DNA of 64,000 bases, from assembly GCA_905183005.1 (NCBI GenBank), contig CAJJDO010000147.1:1521-65520 (forward strand), read 5' to 3'. The stretch's first letter is position 1. Each line of letters begins with the position of its first letter. The notes under the pieces are model-generated. The model ran no database searches, was not told the DNA's origin, and was given only the letters and a program-made list of their open reading frames with translations. The position numbers were made by a program, and so were the translations under genes. This DNA comes from Paramecium pentaurelia. Its lineage: Eukaryota > Ciliophora > Oligohymenophorea > Peniculida > Parameciidae. Shown here piece by piece: positions 51,465 to 62,882 of this stretch.

Positions 51465-51926
51465 ATGCATCGACCAAAACCTCATATTCGAGTTTAGTAG
51501 GAAAAAGACATTTTGGATGGATTCAGTAGATTATAATAAGTTTAACCTTTGATATAGATTAATCCTACTGTAGATAAAATACCAAATTTGAAGAAAATAC
51601 AACTTTTGGAAGACAGATATATATAAATAGAAAAAGATAATAGATTGTTATTAGAGAAAATTACAAATATTATGAAGAGTGAAACAACTCGTGTGGGAAG
51701 ATAAAAAAGAGTATCAAGTTTTGAATGTAGAAAGAAAAGTGAATAAAGATAAATTTAAAGAGAAAATCAAATGCTGTTATCAAAAATAAGTAATAAGAAA
51801 TCATCTTATTCCAAAAATCATTTTGATAAAGAATGGAATAAAACCAAATAATATTTTATGAATCTTGGAGGGTTGCGTAGTTTAAGTTCAAAATAAAAAC
51901 AATTTAATTATTCATTTTACTATTGA
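51465..51926 (+). CDS. CFAP97/hemingway-like small ciliary protein
   Basis: An intron-free frame of 153 residues. Two helical segments separated by a basic linker carry the motif IEKDNRLLLEKITNIM and later ENQMLLSKI. This matches the CFAP97 (KIAA1430/hemingway) family, where E-N-x-x-L-L-x-K-I is repeated. The N-terminus HRPKPHIRVQQEK and the basic Ser-rich tail also fit. Family members act in motile cilia and sperm flagella. Assignment rests on this short motif. Confidence 0.6.
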
Positions 51927-52087
51927 ATTTTATATTACATACTTTCAATCATAAAATAATAAATCTAAGATAAAATAACATATAGATAGAATTTATAATA
52001 TTTTTAATAATCTTTTTGTTATTAATACTTTTTAATTTGTTATATTTTTATTTAGTAAATATTTCTATTTATTTTATATTTTTAATA

Positions 52088-52681
52088 ATGAAAGAAATGT
52101 CTCTCACTTTTAAGTTAATACTTTTGGGTGATTCAAATGTAGGTAAAACTAGTATTTTGAAAAGATATTCAGAAAATACATTTTCAGAATAATAAGCTCC
52201 TACTATTGGATTAGCATTTTATAAGAAAGTAGTAGAAAGAAAAAATATTAAAATAACGCTTGAGATATGGGATACTGCAGGATAAGAAAAATTCAAAAAG
52301 ATTGCACCAATTTATTATCGAAATGCTTAAGCGGTCTTAATTTGTTTTGATGTATCAAAAAGAGATACTTTAGAAGGAGCAAAGAGATGGTTGGAAGAAA
52401 TAGATAAATATTTAAATTCTGACTGTGTTAAATTTTTAGTTGGAAACAAATAAGATTAAGGTGATTTTGATGTTGATTAAGTATTTCTGGAAAATAATCA
52501 TATGAAATATATTTAAACATCAGCAAAAACAGGATATAATATAGATAAATTATTTCGAAGAGTTGCTAGAACATTGGCAAAAACTAAAATAAAAAAAATG
52601 GAAAATCTTGATTAAAAAACAATCATTACTCTTTAAGTATAAGGACCAGAAGAAAAATAAAAAAAATCTCAATGTTGTTGA
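52088..52681 (+). CDS. Rab-family small GTPase
   Basis: A 197-residue Rab with no intron. Motifs: P-loop GDSNVGKTS, effector loop APTIGLAFYKK, WDTAGQEKFKKIAPIYYRNA, GNKQD and TSAK. It ends SQCC, a geranylgeranylation signal. The APIYYRNA switch II resembles Rab5/Rab21 types, but the rest is divergent, so I do not give a subfamily. It probably acts in endocytic traffic. The close spacing to the CFAP97-like gene on the same strand (161 nt) seems incidental. Confidence 0.88.
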
Positions 52682-52950
52682 TTTGTTATGTTATTTCATT
52701 CAACTTCAACATTAATTCTTAAATCTCTTATTATTAAATATATGTTTTAATTTAGTATTGTTAAAGATTATAATTGATTAATAAAACTCATTAATCAATA
52801 TCTGTATTTTCTATTAACTAATAATTAATTCAATATTATGAAATTTATTTTTAGAATATAAATTTTTATTTATATACTTATAAATCCCAGTTCATTAAAT
52901 AGACATTAATTAATATTTTGTATATATATTATGTATTATTGTCAAAATAT

Positions 52951-53794
52951 TCATCTACCTTTATTAGCAGCAGCCACAATATCAGCAAAGGCTGGCTTTA
53001 AGGCAGCACCTCCAACTAAAAATCCATCAAGATCTGGTTATTTAATTAAATCAGCTGCATTCTTTTCTGTGACTGATCCTCCATAAATAATTCTTGTTGC
53101 TTATTCAGCCTATATTAATATAAGTCATAATTACTTATGTTCCAATTTAAGATTTAAGCCATCCTCTAATGAAAGCATGAACTTCTTATGCTTATTCAGG
53201 ACTTGCTGTTTTACCTGTTCCAATAGCCCAAACTGGTTCATAAGCAACAACTACTTTACTCCATTATTCTATTGTTAATTCCTCTAAGAAAATTATAATA
53301 ATGTATAAGAATTACTTTTGATTGCAGCTAATTATGCTTAGATTACATTTGTTGTTTAACCTGATTCTCTATCAGCTAATTTTTCACCAACACATGCCAT
53401 TACACTTAATTATTAATCTAAAGCTAATCTAGTCTTCTTTCCAACAATTTCATTTGTTTCACCATAGAATTATCTTCTTTCAGAATGTCCCAAAATAACC
53501 CAAGGTATACCAAAATCTTTGACTTATTCAACACTAATTTCTCCTGTATAAGCACCCATTTTTGTTAAGGATGAATTTTAGATAGCCAATTAAACATTCT
53601 TTTGAATATTGGCTTAAACCCATGGAAGATGTAAGAAGATTGGAGCAACAGCAACCTCTGGAGAATATAAATTGTTAATTACCAATTTTGTTTGTATCAA
53701 AGACAAGTTTGTTGATAACTGAATTGATTAAACTTTAAGTTTAAGCTAAGGTGTTATTGCATTTCCAATTACCACCGACAAAGTATCTTCTCAT
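52951..53794 (-). CDS. TPI: Triosephosphate isomerase
   Basis: A 253-residue glycolytic enzyme that interconverts dihydroxyacetone phosphate and glyceraldehyde 3-phosphate. All catalytic residues are visible: N-W-K at 9-11 in FVGGNWKCN, the histidine in ILGHSERR, the glutamate in AYEPVWAIGTGK, and the phosphate-binding IIYGGSV and GGAAL loops. Three introns of 25, 32 and 25 nt restore an exact frame. Length is that of the family. Codons are somewhat richer in G and C than those of neighbours, as expected for a highly expressed housekeeping gene. Confidence 0.96.
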
Positions 53795-54085
53795 AATTAA
53801 ATTATTTAATTAGAGTGTATAAACTTATTAGATTTGAAAACTAAATAAATTGATAATATTCAATTTATCGAAATATTAATATAAATAATCATGTATAAGA
53901 TAGTTTGATTTATTTTTAGAATTTAATCATTTAATTATGAATTAAGATAAATAGTTGATGGTATATTAAATATCAATATAATTATTGAAAGTGGAATTCA
54001 TACTAAAATAATCTCACATTTCTCAAACTAATATTATTTATTAAATCTGATTTAACATTGTTTTTGAATATTTAATTATTATTAA

Positions 54086-55447
54086 ATGTTAAGTACATCC
54101 TAAACTAGAAGTACCACTGAAACCATAAGTCGTGTGATTATTGATTCAAATTATGTGATTGTGAAAAATATTTACAAGGGACAATAGTATAACCTCTATT
54201 TAGGTAATAAATGATGAAGTTAAAAGATAGTTAGCTATTAAAAAAGAATAGTCAGATGATATCAATTCATTTAACCACTAAGAGAAATATTATCTAATTA
54301 AAATGAAAAAGTATATCATATCATAATAATATAGATAAACATAGTAGAATGAAGCAATTCCAGAACTTTAGTTTCTAAATAGATTAAGAGATTGTAACGA
54401 AATCATTTCCTAAATTAGTTAATTGTGTTCCCTTTCTCATTAATTCTGGGGAGTAAGTAATTAAAGGATCAAAATACCATTATCAAATCATGGAACGTCA
54501 TGGTCCTTCTATTAAACTTATATACAATTATTTATCTAGAAATATACCATTACCTATTTTATGTTTGATTGCAATTTAAGCTGTATAAATTCTAATATAT
54601 TTCTAGTTAACTTGTCTAGAGATTATACATAAACATTAAATTGTTCATAGAAATCTAAGACCTAAAAAATTGTTATTATCAACTAATGGCAATGAAATTT
54701 TATTAAGTGATTTCAAATATGCTTGTAGATTTAAAAAATAATATGGATCATTAATGGTTAACGAAAACTATAAATTAAATTCAAACAAAATATTTTTAAA
54801 CAAATATTCAAGTATCAATCAGCATCTCAACCAAGGTAATCAGTAAATTCATTTTTAAAGTTCCAACTCCTAAAGACGATCTTGAATCTTTAGCCTATAT
54901 ATTACTTATGTATGCTTCCAATTCCACTGTTTTCTAAATTAAAGCAGAGAATAAAGCACTTAAACTTAAAAAGTTGGAGAGTATCAAATTGTCAATTATT
55001 CCTGAAATAGCTTTTAAATAAGCTCCTCTTGAATTCATTCATTTCTTACATTTAGTAAAGACCAGTAATGCTAACGATTATCCATAAGATTATGAGAAAT
55101 TTAAGCAAATATTTAGAAAAATCATTTAGATTAGTGGATATACAGAAAGAGAATTATCATACCCTTTGTTTCATATGAATTTACAAGAAAAAACTTAATA
55201 ATAATAATTTCAGAGTTAAACTAGTAAGTTTAAGAAAATGTAACACTAAAAAATGAGTTCAGAATCAATAAAAGAAGAAGAAGCTGATGATGAAATGTCA
55301 ACATATTAAATAGAAAAAGTTGGTGAAGATAGAACTATTGAACCATTAATTAAAGGATTAGCAACAAAGTAATTTAAACATATTTCTTTTTTAAATTAAT
55401 CTTATGCTGGATCATAAATTGTAAAACTTAAATATACTAAAAAATGA
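54086..55447 (+). CDS. CK1-like pseudokinase
   Basis: About 430 residues. The fold is casein kinase 1: an ELQFLNRL N-lobe helix, an I-M-E-R-H-G-P-S-I-K-L segment replacing the usual M-D-L-L-G-P-S-L-E, and DDLESLAYILL in place of DDLESLGYVL. Key residues are altered. The catalytic loop reads HRNLRPKKLLL (HRD Asp to Asn, catalytic Asn to Lys) and DFG reads DFK. The glycine loop is also degenerate. The protein is therefore probably inactive and may act as a scaffold. Two 25-nt introns are clear. The first intron, near 54,190, must be 3n+1 long; 16-nt and 40-nt choices fit, and I could not decide. The C-terminal ~90 residues are polar and acidic. Confidence 0.75.
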
Positions 55448-55666
55448 TTAATATTTGTTTTTTTTTTCTCAATTTTTCCTTTTGATAATAATATATATTA
55501 TATTTTATAATTAATACGTTTAAATTAAAATTTAAACAATAAAACTTATATATTATATCAAGTATTTTAACATACTCCATAAGGAATCATTATCAATTCA
55601 ATTATAAAATTATTATTAATTCTAAATATTTTAATTACAAAAAAGGAATTTCAAAAATTTAATTAT

Positions 55667-56410
55667 TCACATGGTTCTTCTATAAAATTCATAAGCTTGT
55701 TAAATCAATTTTTAATTATGTGGTTCTATCTTTTAAAGTAAATTTTTGAGAGAGATTTCACAACATCCAGCATTATTAGAAATTATTTATAAATTTAAAC
55801 CACCCTTTTCATGAAATATAAAATCTCCAGTTAACTTTACTAGAGCAGAAGCTATTACATGTTCATGTTCACCTTAAACTAAATTTTGATTCTTTAAGGT
55901 TGAATAGAAAAATCTACAAAGGGTTTAAAATTTCTAATTAAATCCAATAGCTACACAAATTCTAGTCATGTATTGTAAAGTAAAGGCATCTTAATCAAAA
56001 GGTCTAATTTGATTAAGTTAGATCAATATCTTTCTTACTTGTTTTTCATCACAATTTAAAGTTTAAGTTATTTCTCTAATTCTCAATGGGATTAATAAAA
56101 TTCTTAAAGATTAAATAATCAATGCACAAGCTATTGATTAGTATTTTTTAGATTTGATTTTCTCAATCACAGAGTTATCAAATAGATCAATACTCTAATG
56201 TTTAATATTCTCAGTATTTATTCCATTTAAAAGATTGCTATGAGTTAATTTAGCAAGCATCTCATCAATTAAAAGAATGACTTATTTTTATCTTCTTTTA
56301 TCTGATTTCTAAAGAGTAATTTATTGTTTTGTATCATCTGATGATGAATTATCGTAAATGTTCCAATTGAATTTTGGAGGTGGAGGTCTTTAATTTATAC
56401 TATTATTCAT
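55667..56410 (-). CDS. TFIIB-like/cyclin-fold protein without zinc ribbon
   Basis: An intron-free frame of 247 residues. The N-terminal ~80 residues are polar and lack the Cys2-Cys2 zinc ribbon of TFIIB. Two five-helix cyclin-type repeats can be seen. One holds KYQSIACALIIQSLRI followed by IREITQTLNCDEKQVRKIL. The other holds YMTRICVAIGFNQKFQTLC, HVIASALVKLTGDF and LQIISNNAGCCEISLKNLL. The order of motifs (Arg/Cys helix, Ile-Ala-Ser/Ala helix, Ile-x2-x2-Ala-Gly-x4-Ser) is that of the TFIIB/BRF core domain. It may be a divergent general transcription factor or a cyclin-like protein. The two cannot be told apart from this sequence alone. Confidence 0.55.
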
Positions 56411-56630
56411 TTTAATTATTAAAATTAAATAGAAAAATATACTTATAATTAATTTGAAATGTAAATATAATTAAAATGTTCTTATCGGAAAGTAACAGTC
56501 AAATTTTGTATAGTTGAGAAATTTAAAATGTGGAATTATCAATAATACTAATTTTCATATAGTAGATAAAGATAGTAATTTAAAAGAGTTAAATTTATTA
56601 ACAGTCAATCATTAATATTAATAAAATATA

Positions 56631-58181
56631 ATGGAAAATCAACGGATAATCAAAAGTATTAAATCTCCTTCTTCTTTGAATTCTAAATAATCTACTAAAT
56701 ATATCTAATGTAAATAATAGTATAATATATCAAATAGAACCAAATGTACTCTTTTAGCAACATCCAACACAAATAGTCAAGAAATCTGCTTAATAAAATA
56801 TCCCTCCAATTCCTCTTAAGTAAGTAAACAACATACTACAAACAAGAGAAACTCCAATTTTTAAATAGTCTCAAGATGAACGATACTCTTATACAAAGTA
56901 TAAAATCATAAATATTCTATATTAGAGATGCCACATGTTTAATGGCTAAATTAGATTCACTAAGAGAAATTAAATCAGCAGATAGCCCAATAAGAAATCA
57001 TGTCTCTCCTATACCTTCTACATTATAAAGTGTTGTAGTTCTCAGTTAAAATAATGCTGTTAAACCCTAACTGTTATAATAAGTTGCTTGTTCTAGTTGT
57101 GTGGAACCATTCAAAATATATAATAATAATAATAAGAATGTTAATCAAAGTTAATAGTTAAGCTAAACATTACCTCCAAAAAAGAATTATGAATCTATGA
57201 TCTAAACACTTATGAATGAATAAGAACTATTAGTTAAATAATATAATGATAAAATTAAACTATTGGAATAGAAAACTTAGGAGTTATCATAAGAAAATAA
57301 TAATTTAGTTGAATAAAATAAATTATTTTTGGACTAAAACTTATAGTTAAAGAATGAAGCAACTTAATTTTAATTAAAATAATAATAAACAAATTTAACA
57401 TATTCAAATGAAGATACAAAGAAAACTGTTTAATTTTTGGAACATGAATTAGAGTAAAAGAAGGAAGAACTTAATTAATTGATATAGAATATGAATGAAA
57501 TTCTTTCAATTAATTAAAAAACAGAAGAAAAAAATAATGAACTATCATAATAAATAAAAATTATTTTAGAATAGAAGGAGAAAGAAATTAATGCTTATTT
57601 CACTCAAATTAGTATGTATAAGTAAACAATTTAAGAACTTGAATAAAAAATTGTATAATTAATTAAAAATGATTCATTACAATAATAAACATTGAAAGAA
57701 GCTTAGACTAAAATAATATAAATAGAATAATCAGATAAAAATAAATAAAATTCATAATAATAATAATAATAAAAAGTAAAATATATTTATATTAAATTAG
57801 TATAATGTAAAAGAAACATTTGAATATAAATAATTAGTTTTAGAATTGGATAGCAAATGTGTTACAATAACAGAAAAAGAAAACTAAATTGAAACTTTAA
57901 AAATTAAAAATTAAATGATTTAATAGTAATTAGCACAATAATAATAATGTTAAATATCTATTAAAGATCATTAAGATGCTTTAATGTAAAAAGAAAGAGA
58001 AAATGATGATTTAAAATCTAATTTGATTAATAAAGATGAAGAAATTGAAAGATTAAATTAATAATTAAAATTTGTAAGGAAAGAGAAGGCTAAATTATCT
58101 ATAAATTTAATGAATGCTGGTATGGCCAATCTTGTGATGTTATCTTAAGGACAATATTAATAAGATGAGATTACTGTATGA
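56631..58181 (+). CDS. Long coiled-coil protein
   Basis: A 489-residue protein. The first ~180 residues are polar and Ser/Gln-rich. The rest is almost continuous coiled coil, rich in Gln, Glu, Lys and Leu (for example ERENDDLKSNLINKDEEIE). Introns of 28, 28 and 25 nt give an exact frame. Many TAA/TAG codons encode Gln in runs. It ends only 30 nt from the convergent MORN gene stop. No family recognised. A structural role in the cortex, basal body or cilium would be typical, but this is a guess. Confidence 0.7.
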
Positions 58182-58211
58182 TTAAAATATACTTTACAAA
58201 AATAATAAATA

Positions 58212-58958
58212 TCAAATACCAGTCAAAATATCATATTCAAATTCACAATCTATTTAATCTAAATTACTATTTGCTATATAACCTACTCCATGTTTTTTAC
58301 CATTTTTAAAACTACCTTTATAATGAATTCCTTCCAAATTATAAAATAATGTTCCTTATCCTTCTGGTTTTCCATCTACTATTTAACCAGTATAATATAA
58401 TTTGCTATCTTATTGTATTTCATTTGCATTAACATTTATTATTTCTCCTTCATATTTTTTAAGCAATTTTAAAATTTCTTCTATAAAAGCATTTTTTTTT
58501 TCAATATCTGAATTTAATTGCAACTATTAATTAGGCCTTTGTTTTTATGATCCTTATTTGATCACTTCCTATAATATTTCAATATCATCTTCTATGGTTG
58601 AATATACTTAAAGGACTTTAATAACATTTTTTTAGGAAATTTAGAGTTCAAAATGTTATCGATGATAAAAAGGAACATTATCATATGCTTATAATGTTTT
58701 AATTCCTGAGATTCTACAATTTTATATAGACATTTTTGATATAGCATTTGAACTTTCTAATTTAGAGATTATCTATGTAAATTCATATAATACATCTAAT
58801 TCACTATTACTATTTTTAATATAATAGTTTAATTGTGCCAGATTTGATAAATAATACACAGTCCCATAAGAATCAACAAAGAAATATGATATTTTGAAAG
58901 TCTTGTTATTTTTTCTTTGTTTTGTAAAAAAACCTGTCATCTAAGTTAAACTTATCAT
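58212..58958 (-). CDS. MORN-motif protein
   Basis: An intron-free frame of 248 residues. The first ~150 residues are unassigned, with aromatic and hydrophobic patches (FKISYFFVDSYGTVYYL), followed by a short coiled coil. Near the C-terminus are two MORN repeats (YYTGQIVDGKPEGQGTLFY and HYKGSFKNGKKHGVG). With so few repeats it may be a shortened relative of longer MORN proteins. Function unknown. Confidence 0.68.
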
Positions 58959-59005
58959 TTTAATTTACAAATTATAATAAAAATATTATTAAATACTCAC
59001 TTTTA

Positions 59006-59972
59006 TCATTATTAGATTATCTATTATTATGGATTAGTTTATTCTATTCTTTTTTAAGTCCAATCATATTAATAATCCATTGCAAATCTTTATTTTTAGA
59101 ATAAATCTCGAAATAATTGTCTACAATAATCATAATCTGGTTTCTCTGTAAATTATAGATTTCTACAATATTTTAGATATTATTAAAATTCTATAGGTGT
59201 TCCTGCACATAATAATTCAATGCTTGTTGCTATTTTAGATTCCATAATTCTTTCATATTTGTCTTTTTTGTTATTATTTTTTAAATTCTGCCATGGTAAT
59301 GTCCCTTTCAAAAAGTATATTAAAACATATCCAATACTTTCTAAATCATCTCTTCTACTTTGTTCTAATCCAAGATGAGTATTTATTGATGCATACCTTG
59401 CAGTCCCTGTCAAATTCTTTTTCTCTCTATAAGGGATATGAGATCCATCCCTTGTAATAAATCTTTTTGCCAATCCAAAATCAATCATAAACAATGTCTA
59501 TGCTCTTTTCCCTAATCCCATTAAGAAATTATCAGGTTTAATATCTCTATGAAGAAAATCCTTAGAGTGAATGAATTCTACCCTGGTTATCATCTAATCA
59601 ACCAACATTAAAACAGTCTTTAAAGAGAACTTTCGTTGACATTATGTGAGCAACTCTTCAAGAGAGGGTCCCAATAAATCCATTACCATTATATTGTAAT
59701 CTCCTTCAGTTGAGCAATAATAGACTTAGGGAATCCCTTTTTCTACAGAAGCATTATCTTAACTAAGATGTTAATAGAGTTTTGCTTCATAGTATAATTG
59801 AGGATGTTTGGCGCTTATAGGCTCTAATTTTATAGCTACCTCTATATTATTTTTAAGCTAATAAGAACTTTAAATAACATTCATATACATTGATTCCATG
59901 AAATATTTCACCAAATGCTCCACTTCCTAATTTCTTTGTTAATTTAAACGTTTTCCCTATTTTGGAATCCAT
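59006..59972 (-). CDS. Casein kinase 1 (CK1) family protein kinase
   Basis: A 311-residue active CK1. Motifs: KLGSGAFGEIFHG, VAIKLEP, MDLLGPSLEELL, HRDIKPDNFLMG, IDFGLAKRF (in place of plain DFG), the CK1-specific TGTARYASINTHLG and QSRRDDLESIGYVLIYFLKG. A 31-nt intron lies after the glycine loop. Length and motif spacing match CK1 alpha/delta relatives. The C-terminal tail is short and Gln-rich. Such kinases phosphorylate acidic or primed Ser sites in many pathways. Unlike the CK1-like gene at 54086-55447, all catalytic residues are kept. Confidence 0.93.
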
Positions 59973-60584
59973 TATTTTGAAATAAATTAAAATATTATAA
60001 AATAAGCTATTACAACATCAAAGGTATCCTTAAAATTGATTCTTATTTTAATATATCTAAACTAATTCTATTCAATAATAGTTAAAAAATAATGAATTTT
60101 TATTGTAAATAAATTAAACATATAAATGTTTTATATGAATGTAAAAAAAAAGAATATAAATTGTTTAATATACTTTAAAAATAAATTAATATTTTGAATG
60201 ATAAACTGTTTAAACAAACTTATTTATTATAAAATTATCTTATTTAATGCTTTAAATCTTAAAACATAATTTTTTAATAAAAAAAAGAATATAATATATT
60301 TACAAAAAGTTCTTTAGGATTAATATTAATTGAATTTAACAATTTATTTTATTAGTATTAAATAATAAATTAAATATATTTGCAACCTTATTGTTTTTAT
60401 AAACTTATTGTATTGTATTATATTGTATTTTTGATTAGTTTCAATTCTTGAATATTTTATAATTTTATCACTCTAATTGATCTATAAATCAATAATAAAA
60501 CAACACTTTAATACTAAATAAGTTGAAATATTTTTAGAATAATGCTAGGTGATTTGTATATAAATTTATTAAATATAGAGAAAA
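59973..60584. promoter_or_regulatory. Divergent AT-rich intergenic region
   Basis: A 612-nt spacer between the divergent CK1 (minus) and carboxypeptidase (plus) genes. It consists of AT tracts and a short tattgtattatattgta repeat near 60410-60428. No gene was seen. It should contain both promoters. Confidence 0.45.
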
Positions 60585-62672
60585 ATGGATTATGATGTTG
60601 ATTATTACCCTTCTTAAATCATAGAGACAATTGGTGATGTAACATTTAGTAGTTAATTTGATTCTGGAAATTTGAAATCTGTAAGAAAGGAATCCTATAA
60701 TAAAGTAAGGGTGTTTGATTTAGAATTTAGTATATTTTAACGATTTGCAATGATACAGGAATTAATGGGAAGAGTGCAACATACAGGACTTGGTTTTATT
60801 TTTCAGTGGAGGGAATGGATAATGCAAGTTTAGTTACATTTGTTATATCGAATATGCAAAATTAAGTAGTAATGAAAAACAATTTGAGATTGGACTGTTT
60901 AAAGATGGAATGCAACCTGTATTTAAGACGAACAATGAGTGGCAAAGAGTGAGGTATCCTTGTCAGTACCGTTTGTTACCAGATGGGTTATTTGAAGTTA
61001 CATTCCAGCACTTATTCTAAAATAATTAGAAGGTTTACTTTGCTTTCACATATCCATGGTCAAACTAAGATAATGAAGTAACTATTGGCAATATATAGCA
61101 ATTCATAAATTAAATGATATAATAAGGTAGACAATAGATTAAGGATCTCTATATAAAATTGAATGTTCTAGGGTATTCAAAAGAGAGAAGACCAATTCAT
61201 TTGTTAACCATAACGAGCAATAATAATTCAACAAATAAAGTTGAAGATCCAATTAATAACGTATTTCCTGAAGCATAAGAGAGTCGACCTATAGTGTAAT
61301 TGATGAATTGATGAATTAGATTCAAAAAGAAATACATATTCATCTCAGCCAGAGTTCATCCAGGAGAATTACCAGGATCACATGTATTGAATGGCATAAT
61401 CAAATTTTTGTTGAATCCTAATGACAAAGCAGCAGAAGTGGCAAGAAATGAATTTGTTTGGGTCATTGTTCCAATAATAAATCCAGATGGAGTTTATAGA
61501 GGTCATTACAGAACAGATTCACTATGTCAAAATCTCAATCGTTATTATTTGAATCCAAGTTTGAATGATCATCCAACTATTTATGCAATCAAAGAATATA
61601 TATTAAGATTGCATAATACAGATAGATTTTATGCCTATATTGATCTACATGCTCATGCAGGTCATAAAGGAATATTTATATTTGGAAATCAATTGCCAAA
61701 TTTACATATGCATACATAGAATTGTCTCATACCTAAATTATTGACACTATACTCAGAAATCTTTGATTATGATGGATGCAATTTTACTGAAAAAAATATG
61801 TATTCAGCTGACAAAGGAGATGGATTAAGCAAAGAAGGAAGTGGAAGAGTGGCTCTATATAAAGAAACTAATATTATCTATTCTTATACTGTAGAATGTA
61901 ATTACAATTCTGGGAAAATTACAAATCTGATACCTAAATCTAGTTATCTCTCTGATTAAGAAGGTTTTATTATTCATATCATTTTTAGACATTTACTATA
62001 CCTATGGAAATGAATAAATTGATGATTAGATTGTCTTAGGAATACCACCATAAACTACAACTAATAAGACATATTTTTATACTATTAATGATTATGAACA
62101 AGTTGGCCAAGGCATTATTTTAGCTCTTCTTGATGCAAATTTACTTAATCCTTGTAGTAAACTACCTGATTCTTAATTTAAGACACTAGCAAATCTTAAA
62201 TTATTTCTTGCATACAATATCATGAAAGTTATGCATTTTAGATTTGAAACATACTTAAGAAAAGTTCTTAAGTATTTATTTTTTGTTTACTTTATATAGG
62301 AATATTAATAATAAAGAAAATATATAAAGAACTTTGAAATCTTTTTATGAATACATTAAAAATAATCAAATCAGAGATAATTTAGAATAAAATGAATAAT
62401 CATAAACGAAATAGTAGTTTCCAAGAAAACCTATTTAATAAGAATTAAAGTTATAAAAATAGACACTTTAATTATAGTCTTAAAAATTAGAAAAACTACC
62501 TGATATTTAAAAGAAATCTTTTCAATAAAGACAAGTGTCTCAAGAGAATTCTAAAAATAGGAATACTTCTGAAGGTAAAGCATAACCATAATAATAATAA
62601 TAATAATTTTAAAAATAATATAAATCCTTTAGAATTACCAAAAATTGTGCTAAGGCTATTCAATAATAATGA
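60585..62672 (+). CDS. Cytosolic carboxypeptidase (M14, CCP/AGBL5-like tubulin deglutamylase)
   Basis: A 652-residue metallocarboxypeptidase of the CCP type. The family's N-terminal beta-sandwich comes first (FDSGNL, then TWFYFSVEG, then WQRVRYPCQYR). The catalytic domain has zinc ligands H233 and E236 in RVHPGELPGS and H330 in DLHAHAGHKG, NPDGVYRGHYR and NLNRYY, and catalytic E412 in VECNYNSG. CCP enzymes remove glutamate side chains or C-terminal residues from tubulin. Ciliates have abundant polyglutamylated tubulin. Five introns (29, 23, 24, 25 and 28 nt) give an exact frame. The 24-nt one has a GTA donor inside a GTG codon and two in-frame TGAs. The C-terminal ~150 residues are Gln/Lys-rich and probably disordered. 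Confidence 0.9.
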
Positions 62673-62882
62673 TGATGATGATCAATATTATATACCTATA
62701 GGTTTCATTTAATTTTATTTGAAATCTTAATAGAATTTATAATAATTTTCACTTTTCTTACTATGATTTTTCTATTATTCTACTTATATTTAATGAAATT
62801 CTTAGTGGAATTATTTATATTATTTTTTACAATTTATTTAAAGTATCAATTATATACTAAAAAAACATTATAAATTATTAAT

